Positions 1 to 7,938 of a DNA stretch of 40,776 nt are shown here, piece by piece. The stretch is taken from positions 1-40,776 of the forward strand of contig JAUWQD010000023.1 of the NCBI GenBank assembly GCA_030611265.1, in the 5' to 3' direction. This DNA comes from Methanosarcinaceae archaeon. Lineage in GTDB: Archaea > Halobacteriota > Methanosarcinia > Methanosarcinales > Methanosarcinaceae. How positions within the stretch are numbered: position 1 is the first letter of the stretch; the number at the start of each line of letters is the position of its first letter. The position numbers were made by a program, and so were the translations under genes. The notes under the pieces were generated by a model. It ran no database searches. It saw only the letters and a program-made list of their open reading frames with translations, and was not told where the DNA came from.

Positions 1-201
1 CCATGTTGTCCACTAAGCAATATTATTACAGCATGGTATAATTATTTACCTATTGTAATATTATTGTGGATTAAATCATAACTGGATTATGGAATTGTGC
101 CTTCCTTCTTTATGGGACAATTGCTATGGGGTTTAATAGTAGTGCTTCAAATAGCTATTTTATGTGCACTCATTTATCTCATATATAAGAAAGTAAAATA
201 A
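1..201 (+). pseudogene. C-terminal remnant of a small membrane protein, cut by the window edge and by a stop codon
   Basis: Frame 1 is open from the window edge to a TAA at 79-81 and then, in the same frame, open again to a TAA at 199-201. The second part encodes a hydrophobic segment (…GQLLWGLIVVLQIAILC…) followed by a basic end (YKKVK), which looks like a last transmembrane helix. The first part is also hydrophobic. This fits one membrane protein interrupted by a nonsense codon, but two unrelated short frames cannot be excluded because the 5' part lies outside the window. The family is not recognised. Confidence 0.35.
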
Positions 202-278
202 TCAACTGGAATTGCTGTTTTATCTGTAAGTCAAATTACAACAAAGTTAATTTCATAATAATATTCTCCTATTTTTGA

Positions 279-454
279 TTTGAGTTTTTCAATTCGATCT
301 CGCTGTTCCTGATGGGAATCGGTTCGATTTCGCTTCTTGTTGCAGGTGTCAGCATCCTGAATGTGATGCTCATGTCCACTATGGAGCGAAACAAGGAGAT
401 AAGCATTATGAAGCTGCGAACATGCAGCCTTTGGATGCGTTGCGGTATGAGTGA
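279..454 (+). pseudogene. MacB/FtsX-type ABC transporter permease remnant A
   Basis: The first part reads FNSISLFLMGIGSISLLVAG and then SILNVMLMSTMERNKEISIM. That is the transmembrane helix and the cytoplasmic E(R)xKEI motif typical of MacB/FtsX-family permeases. The reading then jumps, with a frame change near 408-412, straight to the family's C-terminal end, AANMQPLDALRYE followed by TGA at 452-454. Roughly the last two transmembrane helices of an intact permease are missing. The same tail occurs twice more in this window (2148 and 8788). It ends about 40 bases before the stop codon of the leftward ATPase gene at 495-1886. It is certainly not functional; the family call is confident, the substrate is unknown. 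Confidence 0.75.
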
Positions 455-494
455 AGTTGTTTTTAGCAGGTGGGGCACTAATCAGTCTGCACAT

Positions 495-1886
495 TCATTT
501 CATCTTCTTCAATAATTCCGCCAGATCCCATCCCTCGATCCCGTTGTCATCCATGAAGGCTTCAGCACTCTTTGTAAATCCGGCTTTTGATATCATCACG
601 AAATGTTCCTCTCGTTTGTCGTTGTACCAGTCCACAAGAATACGCTTATCCAGTAATTTCTTGACTTCATTTACTCCCAGGGGCCTGCTGTTCCATTTTA
701 CCTCGCCAAGAAGTGCCCTGTAAGGCTTTTCTCCTATGACTGCAATGTCGATCTCATCACCCCTGCGGTTCCACCATGCACCCACCTTTACTGGTGAAAA
801 CGGCAGATTATCAAACACAATATTTCTCGTAATCTCTTCAAAAACGGGGCCTGTAAAGGATGAAAGTGACGTTTTTATTCTGTCAAAAACCATGTCATAC
901 TTGCCTGATTCAGTGAATGACATATTCGGATTTATGAATCTGAACCAAAAGTGTACCATCTGGTCTTTTATTACATATCGTCCCATTTTTGTTCCTTTGA
1001 TTATGGGTGCTCTGCGCTGAATGATCTCATAGGTGCTCACAAGGTCATGCAGGTAACGGCTCAGGCTTTTCATTTCGATGCCTGTTGTGTCAGATATCTC
1101 TTTTAGTGTGCCTTTGCCGAACGATACTGCTTCAAGCACGGAAAAATATGTTGTGTAGTTGTTTCCGAATTCGCTTATTAGTATTTGCTTTACTTCATCC
1201 TTCAAAATGGCATTCTCACTTAAGATGAGAGTTCTGATTGCATCTTCGTAGGTGGTTATCCCGTAGTCTTCGATCAATTGATAATATCTGGGTACGCCTC
1301 CAAAGGTTGCATAGAGTGCGATAATTTCTTCTTCATTCGTAAATCCCAGATTCTGGCAAATCGTTCTGATATATTTATATGAAAGGGGTTTTAGGTCAAT
1401 ACGTGAAGTTGCCCTGCCATAGAGCGGTTCTTTTGCGTTTGTGAATATCTTTTTCATAAGTCCAATGTATGATCCTACAAAGACCAGCAATATTGGAGTA
1501 TCAACATGATATATATCCCAGTATTTCTGGAATATGGAAAAGATTGCAGGATCAACATATGTGAAGTTCTGGAATTCATCGAATACGATTTTGAGATGAT
1601 TTTCTTTTGAATATTCGAACAGGAACCTGACAAAATCGTCCCAGTTCGAGAATTCGGGTACAAACCCGCTTAATTCAGTTTTTAATATATCGGAATATTC
1701 CCTAAGAAGCAGTGAACTTGTTTTCTTGTCTACAAAAAAGTAGATGGAATCCATGGATTCAATTATAAGTCGGGTTTTGCCCACGCGCCGTCTTCCAAAC
1801 ATCACAAGCATGTGGGCATGCTCTTCACTGAGTTGCTCAAGGTTTCTGATCGCCTGTAGTTCGTTTGTTCGATTTTGAAATTCCAT
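495..1886 (-). CDS. Archaeal AAA+ type ATPase with C-terminal DUF234 (nuclease-fold) domain
   Basis: The 463-aa protein starts MEFQNRTNELQ, as is common for the archaeal ATPase/DUF234 family, and has a Walker A GRRRVGKTR at residues 31-39 and a Walker B-like stretch KIVFDEFQNF near residue 100. A winged-helix-like middle (LKEISDTTGIEMKSLSRYLHDL) precedes the C-terminal DUF234 region with a PD-(D/E)xK-like core: GDEIDIAVIG, then LLGEVKW. These proteins are abundant in archaea, often near mobile DNA, and their cellular role is not settled. No Shine-Dalgarno precedes the ATG, but an AT-rich box A-like stretch lies at about 1901-1917, so a leaderless transcript is likely. The gene lies between two permease remnants of opposite orientation, suggesting it arrived within or between decaying transporter genes. 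Confidence 0.85.
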   Translation of the reverse strand: MEFQNRTNELQAIRNLEQLSEEHAHMLVMFGRRRVGKTRLIIESMDSIYFFVDKKTSSLLLREYSDILKTELSGFVPEFSNWDDFVRFLFEYSKENHLKIVFDEFQNFTYVDPAIFSIFQKYWDIYHVDTPILLVFVGSYIGLMKKIFTNAKEPLYGRATSRIDLKPLSYKYIRTICQNLGFTNEEEIIALYATFGGVPRYYQLIEDYGITTYEDAIRTLILSENAILKDEVKQILISEFGNNYTTYFSVLEAVSFGKGTLKEISDTTGIEMKSLSRYLHDLVSTYEIIQRRAPIIKGTKMGRYVIKDQMVHFWFRFINPNMSFTESGKYDMVFDRIKTSLSSFTGPVFEEITRNIVFDNLPFSPVKVGAWWNRRGDEIDIAVIGEKPYRALLGEVKWNSRPLGVNEVKKLLDKRILVDWYNDKREEHFVMISKAGFTKSAEAFMDDNGIEGWDLAELLKKMK

Positions 1887-1900
1887 GCATATCTAATTCT

Positions 1901-1917
1901 ATTTTATAGTATAATAC
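1901..1917 (-). promoter_or_regulatory. Putative box A promoter of the DUF234 ATPase gene
   Basis: Read on the minus strand this is TATTATACTATAAAAT, with two overlapping TATA-like stretches centred 18-27 bases upstream of the ATG at 1886. The spacing suggests that transcription starts at or next to the start codon. Confidence 0.4.
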
Positions 1918-1940
1918 TGTTTTGTAGAATTAGGTTCCAG

Positions 1941-2148
1941 TATGAAGATGTGCAAATCTTAGTCGGCGGCGGCTTCGTGGTAAATATCCTGATATTAAAG
2001 GAGAGTTCCTACTTTTTCGCGCCGTCCAACTTTTTGTACATCATTGCAGGCGTGCTGTTTGGAGTTGTCACAAGTCTTGTCGGTGGGATGTATTCGGTGG
2101 TGGAAGGCTGCGAATGTGGGGAAGTTGGATGCGCTGCGGTATGAGTGA
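1941..2148 (+). pseudogene. MacB/FtsX-type ABC transporter permease remnant B
   Basis: The frame reads YEDVQILVGGGFVVNILILK, then FAPSNFLYIIAGVLFGVVTS and LVGGMYS. These are the final transmembrane helices and the G(L/M)YPAWKAA region of MacB/FtsX-type permeases. A one-base frame change near 2095-2102 is needed to reach the proper tail, WKAANVGKLDALRYE, ending in TGA at 2146-2148. The beginning of the gene is missing. The tail and about 40 bases of 3' flank resemble remnant A, so the two were once DNA-level duplicates. The gene is not functional. Confidence 0.75.
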
Positions 2149-2342
2149 AGTTGTTTTTTGGGGATGGAATGGAGCACTGGTCAAGATACGCCGTCAACGA
2201 CCCCAGACTGCTTCGGAAAATCCGGGGTATTTAGATGGTGCATAAATCTCGTAAAACAATTTATCATTTTGAAAATAATGATATCAAGGGGGCACGTTTT
2301 GCCATTTAACTAAGATTTTAAAAATTTTTAGGGGAAATTCAG

Positions 2343-2900
2343 TTAAATAGATTCGATTTCATTATTCTTACTAAAATTAATTTTGAAAGATTTTCTTATT
2401 TCCTTAGCATTTTCTGCGGTTACTCTTATTTTCAAAATTAAATCCGAATTTATAGTTATTTTAGTAAGCCCATTCCATCCATTTTCTGTGGGAAAACAAA
2501 TTTTATTTGTAAAATTATTACCTTGCATAATTATACCATAAACATCTAAAAATGAATGATCACCTCTATTTATGGTAATTGATGGGACATTCCCTTCATA
2601 CCAGCAAATTCTCCTTTCAGATGGTTCCTCAACAAATTCAATTGTTCCACAAACATTTTTAGCAGCCGTTTTTCCTTTGTTCACGACTTTAATTCGATAA
2701 GCATAGATATTGACTCTTTGTTCCATCACTGAAATTACACTATCAATATTATTTAAAATATTTAATCCTGCGGTAGATGTAACTGGAATAGGTCTATCGC
2801 ATATTTCCAATTTTGGCCTATAAATCCAATTTATGGCAATATTGCTTGCGATTGCTGTAAAAAATCCTACAATAAACGATAATAGTTCAAAACCTGACAT
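2343..2900 (-). CDS. Membrane-anchored protein of unknown function, partner of the PIN protein gene
   Basis: The 185-aa product starts with one hydrophobic helix (about residues 4-25, LLSFIVGFFTAIASNIAINW) followed by a soluble domain rich in beta-strand patterns. The stretch AYRIKVVNKGKTAAKNVCGTIEF resembles the 'conserved additional' or Ig-like beta-sandwich repeats seen in many membrane-tethered prokaryotic proteins. No catalytic motif is visible. It begins 18 bases after the stop of the PIN/zinc-ribbon gene on the same strand, so the two very likely form one operon. I do not recognise the family. Base composition is very AT-rich, like its neighbour and unlike the metabolic genes further right, which fits recent transfer. 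Confidence 0.6.
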   Translation of the reverse strand: MSGFELLSFIVGFFTAIASNIAINWIYRPKLEICDRPIPVTSTAGLNILNNIDSVISVMEQRVNIYAYRIKVVNKGKTAAKNVCGTIEFVEEPSERRICWYEGNVPSITINRGDHSFLDVYGIIMQGNNFTNKICFPTENGWNGLTKITINSDLILKIRVTAENAKEIRKSFKINFSKNNEIESI

Positions 2901-2918
2901 GATAGCAATTATTATGAA

Positions 2919-3914
2919 TTATTCTTGTGTTTCACTAATCCACTTGTCATTGAATTTTGATACTTCAATTGGAGATATTGAATTATCATACTCCAGCGAT
3001 GTTACTTTAATATCATATCCAAAATCGTTGCTAATTCCATTTATTATGCAAAATTTGCTTTTCAATTTTCTCTCAAAAAGATCTATAATCACCCCTCTAT
3101 CAAGAGCTTCATTAGCCATGGAGACAGCTTTTTCTACTGTCAATTCAAAATATTTTTCAATATCTTCTTTTTCAAAAGTAACTTGAACTTCGAAAAAACC
3201 ATTATACGCTATGGCACTCAAACCAAGGTCATAATATCCCTTAACTTTTTGATGTTCTGAACAATAACCTTTTTTTAGAACATGATTACATAATTCACAT
3301 CTTTTAAATAAACCAGATTCATAATCGGATTCTAAAATTTTTACAATTATTCCTCGGAATTCCTCTAATTTTCTTGATATACTAATTTTTTCTTTATCTA
3401 ATAAACCCATTAAATTCATCGGATTCGAAATTTGTATCAATTTTTCTTTTTTAATATTTCTCATCAAATCAGTATCATTCGTAATGAAAATATCACATTT
3501 AGATTCGATTGCAACTGCAAGATGAATTAAATCTTTTGCTGATATATTTATTAACTTGGATAATTCTATTGCTTTATTCCAACCACTTTCATTTAGATCA
3601 TATAGAATTATTTTATTTCCGAATGTGTTGAAAAATATTTCAACCTTTTTTGCAGTTGTAGATAATTCAGATTTGGTTAAATTCCTTTGATTTCGTGTTC
3701 TGGTAATTTCATCTAAAGTCCTATTTTCTTTTATCGCCAAATTTGCCATATGATCTAATGATTGCAAATTATCTATGAGTTCAAGTTTTGTAAATGAAGA
3801 AGTACAACCAATCCAATCCTTATTATCTTTCAAATTTTCTAAAAATTGAATTGATTTTGTATTTCTACTTTTTATATAATCTAAAATTATTACAGTATCG
3901 AGATAAAATTTCAT
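2919..3914 (-). CDS. PIN-domain nuclease fused to an RPA-like zinc-ribbon/OB domain
   Basis: Translation from the ATG at 3914 gives 331 aa. The upstream TTG (3923) is less likely because MKFYLDTVIILDYIKSR is the normal beginning of a PIN domain. The PIN acidic set is complete: D6, E45 (KLELID), D128 (SAKDLIHLA) and N146/D147/D149 (ITNDTDL), so metal-dependent RNase activity is expected. After about residue 160 a helical linker leads to CX2C-X8-CX2H (C206, C209, C218, H221) followed by about 110 residues that resemble the C-terminal zinc-ribbon/OB part of archaeal RPA-type single-strand-binding proteins. A box A-like sequence at 3939-3947 lies about 30 bases upstream, so the leader would be very short. 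It heads a two-gene operon with a membrane protein. The fusion is unusual; a toxin or defence nuclease is an inference. Confidence 0.75.
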   Translation of the reverse strand: MKFYLDTVIILDYIKSRNTKSIQFLENLKDNKDWIGCTSSFTKLELIDNLQSLDHMANLAIKENRTLDEITRTRNQRNLTKSELSTTAKKVEIFFNTFGNKIILYDLNESGWNKAIELSKLINISAKDLIHLAVAIESKCDIFITNDTDLMRNIKKEKLIQISNPMNLMGLLDKEKISISRKLEEFRGIIVKILESDYESGLFKRCELCNHVLKKGYCSEHQKVKGYYDLGLSAIAYNGFFEVQVTFEKEDIEKYFELTVEKAVSMANEALDRGVIIDLFERKLKSKFCIINGISNDFGYDIKVTSLEYDNSISPIEVSKFNDKWISETQE

Positions 3915-4051
3915 GCTAATCAATACCCGTGTGATGTGATTTTATACTTAAGTTACTATGCTAAAACTTCTTTATTAATTCGTGTTCGTTTTCGAAGTCA
4001 TAAAATTTCTATGGTTTTACTAAAAAATGCGCATGATAGTCATCCCGCAGT

Positions 4052-4093
4052 CACTATACCCCAGACTTAAGTCCAAAGTCTGTATGATATAGT
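4052..4093. repeat. Imperfect palindrome, possible end of a mobile element or hairpin
   Basis: CAGACTT (4062-4068) pairs with AAGTCTG (4076-4082) across a 7-base loop, and the outer arms ACTATA (4052-4057) and TATAGT (4088-4093) are also complementary. It lies in non-coding DNA, is not followed by a T-run, and its role is unknown. Confidence 0.4.
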
Positions 4094-4267
4094 CAAGCTT
4101 GTGATTTTCCATCTTGTCCGTCAATCTACATTTCATCAATTTAAAATCAGGCTCAAATTTCAATAAGCAATGGCAATAAGAATTCATTATATATAGAATT
4201 ATTTAAAATGTCCAGAGGCAACCAAAAGCCTGCCTCAACACCATAATTTCATGTTGCCTTTTTAAAG

Positions 4268-4452
4268 AGAATACTGGCTGACATAAAAAGAAAAACGTCC
4301 GATCAACAAAAGAGATCAAGGAGCAGTTCAAAAAACAAAACCCACATGCTGCCACCTAAAATCACCGGCTCCACGCCGGATGAGACACATCAATTAAATT
4401 TGATTGCCGACCTGACTGAAGAAGAGTATCTTGAATTTGCAGGCATGTGCGG
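4268..4452 (+). pseudogene. Decayed copy 1 of the 114-aa zinc-finger-like gene
   Basis: This stretch aligns along its length with the last 185 bases of the intact gene at 8379-8723. Shared landmarks are ATACTGGCTGACA at the start, CGCCGGATGAG in the middle, and TTTGATTGCCGACCTGAC followed by GAAGAAGAGTATCTTGAATT at the end. The reading frame is broken by many changes, and the first half of the gene is absent. Confidence 0.8.
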
Positions 4453-4687
4453 TTTTGGTTTGAATGCTTATTGATGATTGACAATTGATCGCACCCTGAA
4501 ATCCGGCATCAACAAATTCTCATAATGATCAAAAATAAAACAACAGATTATGAGCGTATCACTCACACCGTTATAATATGATCTCGCTTACGCAGCACTT
4601 AATCTCCTATGGTTTCATTATCGCGATGATACGAACCATGGGGGCACGGAGAATTAAGCCTTTAGAACGCGAGCCTGATATATTATA

Positions 4688-4948
4688 TTACGCGCCAACC
4701 CTTTGAGGATGTTTGAGGTTAAACCCGTCTTCAAAGACCTTCTTAAGAAGATCTTTTCCGTGGGGCTGTGGGATGATTTTTCCTGTTTTTGTTGCAGTTT
4801 CTAACCAGAGTTCCATGGCAATCTTGACCTCTTCTAACGCTTCTTCTTCAGTATCCCCAAATGCAGAGCATCCACGTAGCTCAGGAACCACTGCTATATA
4901 GCCCTCATCATCTTCACTGTAAAAGATTTCTATTGCATACTTATACAT
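4688..4948 (-). CDS. hicB: HicB-family antitoxin
   Basis: The 86-aa protein has the degenerate RNase H-like HicB fold: YAIEIFYSEDDEGYIAVVPE, then LRGCSAFGDTEEEALEEV and an amphipathic helix. HicB antitoxins bind and neutralise HicA mRNA interferases and usually repress their own operon. The ATG overlaps the stop of the preceding hicA by 8 bases (ATGTATAA), so translation is coupled. No clear DNA-binding C-terminus is visible; after the HicB core there is only a short tail (about residues 55-86). The pair lies among degraded genes in the accessory region, as is common for toxin-antitoxin loci. Confidence 0.88.
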   Translation of the reverse strand: MYKYAIEIFYSEDDEGYIAVVPELRGCSAFGDTEEEALEEVKIAMELWLETATKTGKIIPQPHGKDLLKKVFEDGFNLKHPQRVGA

Positions 4949-5201
4949 CGTGTTCGAACTCCTCTAAGAGATTGTATTTTTCAACAATTTTTATAAACTG
5001 TTTCACTTGATATGGTTTTGCTTTTCCACCTACATTTTGGAAATTCAGCATTTCCCCGATTTCTTCCTGAACATAAATACGATGACTACCTTTTCCACCT
5101 TTAAATCTAAAACCAAAAGCTTCTACAATTTTACATAATTTTTCAAAACGAACGTTTTTTGGATTATTTTTTAACTCCTCAAACAAACGACGCTTTTTCA
5201 T
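4941..5201 (-). CDS. hicA: HicA-family mRNA interferase toxin
   Basis: From the ATG at 5201 the product is 86 aa, starting MKKRRLFEELKNNP; a TTG 15 bases upstream would add five residues but is less likely. The core FEKLCKIVEAFGFRFKGGKGSHRIYVQ contains the double-stranded-RNA-binding-like fold with the catalytic histidine in GSHRIY, as in HicA toxins. These cleave mRNA in cells when HicB is lost. No good Shine-Dalgarno is present, but an AT-rich box A-like stretch (about 5221-5232, minus strand) lies about 25 bases upstream, consistent with a leaderless transcript. The product is somewhat longer than many HicA proteins (about 60-80 aa). Confidence 0.85.
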   Translation of the reverse strand: MKKRRLFEELKNNPKNVRFEKLCKIVEAFGFRFKGGKGSHRIYVQEEIGEMLNFQNVGGKAKPYQVKQFIKIVEKYNLLEEFEHDV

Positions 5202-5216
5202 ATAAATACAACCCAA

Positions 5217-5526
5217 ACATTAAATTAAAACTTTTCGCACCATATACCATAGCAACTTTTGCATACAATTTAAACTTTTATTGCTGACGTGAATATATGT
5301 TTCAGTCGTTTTCCATACTTATGTCTCAATCGCTCGTGCATATATCTCAAATCCACGCCGGGTGAAATACATCAGGTGGATTTGATTGCCGACCTGATTG
5401 AAGAAGAGTATCCTGGATTTGCAGGCATGTGCGGTTGAACATTGTGGGGATGACAACGTTTGCTATTTATACATCGTCCGATATTTTTAGAAAATATAGA
5501 AAGACGTACCATAAGAAGCGATTTTA
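5217..5526. other. Non-coding stretch between hicA and the 80-aa gene
   Basis: It holds the divergent promoters of hicA (left) and of the rightward gene at 5527, plus broken copy 2 of the 114-aa gene at 5351-5438. No other gene is supported. Confidence 0.5.
5351..5438 (+). pseudogene. Decayed copy 2 of the 114-aa zinc-finger-like gene
   Basis: Aligns with the last about 88 bases of the intact gene at 8379-8723. It keeps CACGCCGGGTGAAATACATC, GATTTGATTGCCGACCTGAT and GGATTTGCAGGCATGTGCGG and ends at the same TGA. The upstream part of the gene is absent. Confidence 0.75.
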
Positions 5527-5769
5527 ATGGAAATACATAAAGACAAACAAGAAACCTTTACTCTTGTTGTATCAAGAGATGAGCTCATAGAAATAAATGA
5601 TGCTATTGGATTACGATGTCTTTATTTCGATGCACTAAACAGGAAGAAAGCTGCAATAGCAAGGTCAAAAGCTGTGTCAGATGATGGTGTAACAATACAA
5701 AACGACAAACGTTTTGTCGAAGACAAAATTCGTAATATGTACTCACAAATAACCAAGGTTATGGAATAA
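5527..5769 (+). CDS. Small protein of unknown function, first gene of an operon with a J-domain protein
   Basis: The 80-aa product reads MEIHKDKQETFTLVVSRDEL and continues as a charged, mostly helical protein with a predicted N-terminal beta-strand. No cysteines beyond one, no signal peptide and no transmembrane segment are visible. I do not recognise a family. It is followed after 130 bases by the J-domain gene on the same strand and in the same AT-rich composition; the two may be co-transcribed, though the gap leaves room for a second promoter. The ORF is supported by its codon pattern and by the presence of a paired neighbour, not by homology. Confidence 0.5.
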   Translation: MEIHKDKQETFTLVVSRDELIEINDAIGLRCLYFDALNRKKAAIARSKAVSDDGVTIQNDKRFVEDKIRNMYSQITKVME

Positions 5770-5899
5770 TGAGGAATGATTAATTTTTTCTGCAATTTCA
5801 ACCATATATGGGGATAACGGTTATTCTGGAATATACATATTGTTTTATAAAGGAGCATAGTACTAGTGAAGTCTTCAAAAACGAAAAAGAGTGAATTAA

Positions 5900-6433
5900 A
5901 TGGTAAAAATAAAAGGACACGAAATTGGTTCAATAGTCGTTACGGGTGCCAGTAATCGAAGAGCTATACAATTTAAGAATAATATTATTAAGGTCTTAAA
6001 AAAAATCGGTGTTATCGAAGATGACATTAATATCCCTCTTGAAAGAATAGCGATAAAAAAAGCCAAAGCTTCTGCAACCTGGTATATATCGGATCATAGG
6101 ATGCATTACAGTCATAACCTGCAAAACAAATATGTAGAAAATCTTTATGTTTTATTTAAGGTAATTGAAACCGAAGCAAATCTTGTACTTTCAGGTCAAA
6201 ATACATTGCGCGATTTTATTTCAGAATTCAAAGAGGATTCAGACGTTTATAATAAACGCAAAGAAGCGCGAGAGTTTTTTGACTGTGACCATGACGAACA
6301 CGATTTTGAGATCATCAACAAAAAATACAAAGTGATGGCAAAAGAATTGCATCCGGATATGTCAACAGGAGACACTGAGAAATTCAAACAGCTAAATATC
6401 GCACATAAGATACTGAAGAGAGAATTGACCTAA
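5900..6433 (+). CDS. Protein with a C-terminal J domain (DnaJ-like)
   Basis: The 177-aa protein ends with a compact J domain: helix II KYKVMAKEL, the diagnostic HPD tripeptide at residues 151-153, then TEKFKQLNIAHKIL as helix III. HPD stimulates the ATPase of DnaK/Hsp70. The N-terminal about 120 residues (KIKGHEIGSIVVTGASNRRA…) are not a recognised domain and would give the protein its specificity. Chaperone-type DnaJ proteins carry the J domain at the N-terminus followed by a G/F region; neither is present, so this is a specialised (class III-type) J protein. Many such C-terminal J proteins occur in accessory or plasmid DNA. Start chosen at the ATG with a weak GAGTG six bases upstream. Confidence 0.7.
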   Translation: MVKIKGHEIGSIVVTGASNRRAIQFKNNIIKVLKKIGVIEDDINIPLERIAIKKAKASATWYISDHRMHYSHNLQNKYVENLYVLFKVIETEANLVLSGQNTLRDFISEFKEDSDVYNKRKEAREFFDCDHDEHDFEIINKKYKVMAKELHPDMSTGDTEKFKQLNIAHKILKRELT

Positions 6434-6561
6434 GATTATTTTGGAACCTCAAGTTTTCACTATTTCGTTTTACAGCTATATTCAATAACTTCGTCTAAGT
6501 TCCATAAAACTGTGCTAAATCCATGTCCGGCAAACTAAAAACCAATCGCCTCAAAAAACAG

Positions 6562-7938
6562 TCAATCATTCCTGAATGATGCCGGCTGGCCTGTCATTTG
6601 CAGCACAGAATGCCACAACTGGGAATCCAGATCGACCTTTTTTCTTTTCGAAGTCACAATTTCCATGGGCAGATGAGTGAACTGGCCGTTGAAGATCCCC
6701 ACCAGCATACCCGTTCTTCCAGACATGCCGGCATGAACCGCCATCTGTGCCAGTTGTAAACAGAAGATCGAATCATTCGGCGTCGGAGGGCGGCTGCGGA
6801 TGCTGTAACTAGGGTCGAGATACTTGATAGTGGTCGGGATATTTTTCATTTTCAGGTGGGCTTCTATACGCTCCTTCAAATAGGTCCCAAAATCAAGGAT
6901 TTTCACATTCCCGGACTCGTCGTATTGAAGATTATCAGGGTCAGAAACATATTTTTGCCCTACCCCTTCCGAAACCACAATAACTGCATGCTTGCGGTCC
7001 AGAAGACGTTCTTCCAATTGTCTTAAAAACCCCTTCTCACCTTCCAGTTCAAATTCCATCTCAGGTATCAGACAGTAATTCGCATCATTCGTTGCAAGCG
7101 TGGCATTCACAGCAATGAAACCAGACTCTCTCCCCATCACCTTCACGATGCCTATGCCGTTAACGGCAGACCTGGCCTCAACATGCGCCGCATAGATAGA
7201 AACACAAGCTTCCGAAAAAGCGGTTTCCATGCCAAAGGATTTATCGATGAAATTGATATCGTTGTCAATGGTCTTGGGGATGCCGATTACGGCTATCTTC
7301 AAACCGCGCTTTTCGATCTCCTCCACGATCTCCAGAGCTCCCCGGAGGGTACCATCGCCGCCAATGGTGTAAAGGATCTTCACCCCCAGTTCCACCAGCC
7401 GATCGACAATCTTTATTGTGTCCTGAGGCCCTCTGGATGAACCAAGTACCGTACCGCCCTGAGTGTGAATGAATTCCACAAATTCCGGCGTCAGAGGCAT
7501 TACTTCGTGACCGTTTTCCTTGATGAAACCGGCATAGCCATAGCGGATGCCGTAACCCACCTTATTATTATAACGAAAATAATTCAGCATGACGATTCCA
7601 CTGATCACAGAATTGACCCCAGGGCAGAGTCCTCCGCAGGTCACAATGGCATATGTGGCTTTGCCTAGCTCAAAAAAAAGCTTTTTCTTTGGCCCTGCTT
7701 TCTCAAACGCAGGCAAAGCTATGCCTTTTTCCAAAAGAGCTTCCACCGAACTTTTATCGATCACAGCCAGTATCTGCTCGTTGTCAGGCACATAGAATTG
7801 CTGGTTTTCGAATTTATTGTTCAGATAAATGTCATTAAATTCGTATGAACATTCACCCAATTTTCTCACTGACAGGTCATACCCCAGAAGTTCTTTCTCG
7901 ATAGGATGCAATTCATGAATCTCTGGCAGTGGTGGCAT
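6562..7938 (-). CDS. pfkA: 6-phosphofructokinase, ATP-type of the PfkA superfamily (long form)
   Basis: The protein (458 aa from the ATG at 7938) converts fructose 6-phosphate to fructose 1,6-bisphosphate. The ATG is chosen over the upstream GTG (7953) because GAGGAG lies the right distance before it. Motifs: CGGLCPGVN at 101-109, GGDGT at 193-197, PKTIDND at 221-227 with the catalytic Asp, and MGRESG at 268-273. Glycine, not aspartate, at the fourth place of GGDGT predicts ATP rather than pyrophosphate as donor, while Lys in PKTIDND is the state seen in plant and trypanosome ATP-PFKs. Methanogens usually use an unrelated ADP-dependent PFK, so this gene probably came from bacteria. It is transcribed towards the J-domain gene and is not in an operon. 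Confidence 0.9.
   Translation of the reverse strand: MPPLPEIHELHPIEKELLGYDLSVRKLGECSYEFNDIYLNNKFENQQFYVPDNEQILAVIDKSSVEALLEKGIALPAFEKAGPKKKLFFELGKATYAIVTCGGLCPGVNSVISGIVMLNYFRYNNKVGYGIRYGYAGFIKENGHEVMPLTPEFVEFIHTQGGTVLGSSRGPQDTIKIVDRLVELGVKILYTIGGDGTLRGALEIVEEIEKRGLKIAVIGIPKTIDNDINFIDKSFGMETAFSEACVSIYAAHVEARSAVNGIGIVKVMGRESGFIAVNATLATNDANYCLIPEMEFELEGEKGFLRQLEERLLDRKHAVIVVSEGVGQKYVSDPDNLQYDESGNVKILDFGTYLKERIEAHLKMKNIPTTIKYLDPSYSIRSRPPTPNDSIFCLQLAQMAVHAGMSGRTGMLVGIFNGQFTHLPMEIVTSKRKKVDLDSQLWHSVLQMTGQPASFRND

Larger units (their letters stand above)
3924..4687. other. Mostly non-coding stretch with an inverted repeat and one broken gene copy
   Basis: Apart from the inverted repeat at 4052-4093 and the decayed copy of the 114-aa gene at 4268-4452, no supported gene is visible here in any frame. 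The left end contains the promoter of the PIN gene. Confidence 0.6.

Noticed and set aside
231-515. Overlapping frames at the left edge, on both strands
   Set aside because: They are shadows of the ABC permease remnant; only the plus-strand remnant has family motifs.
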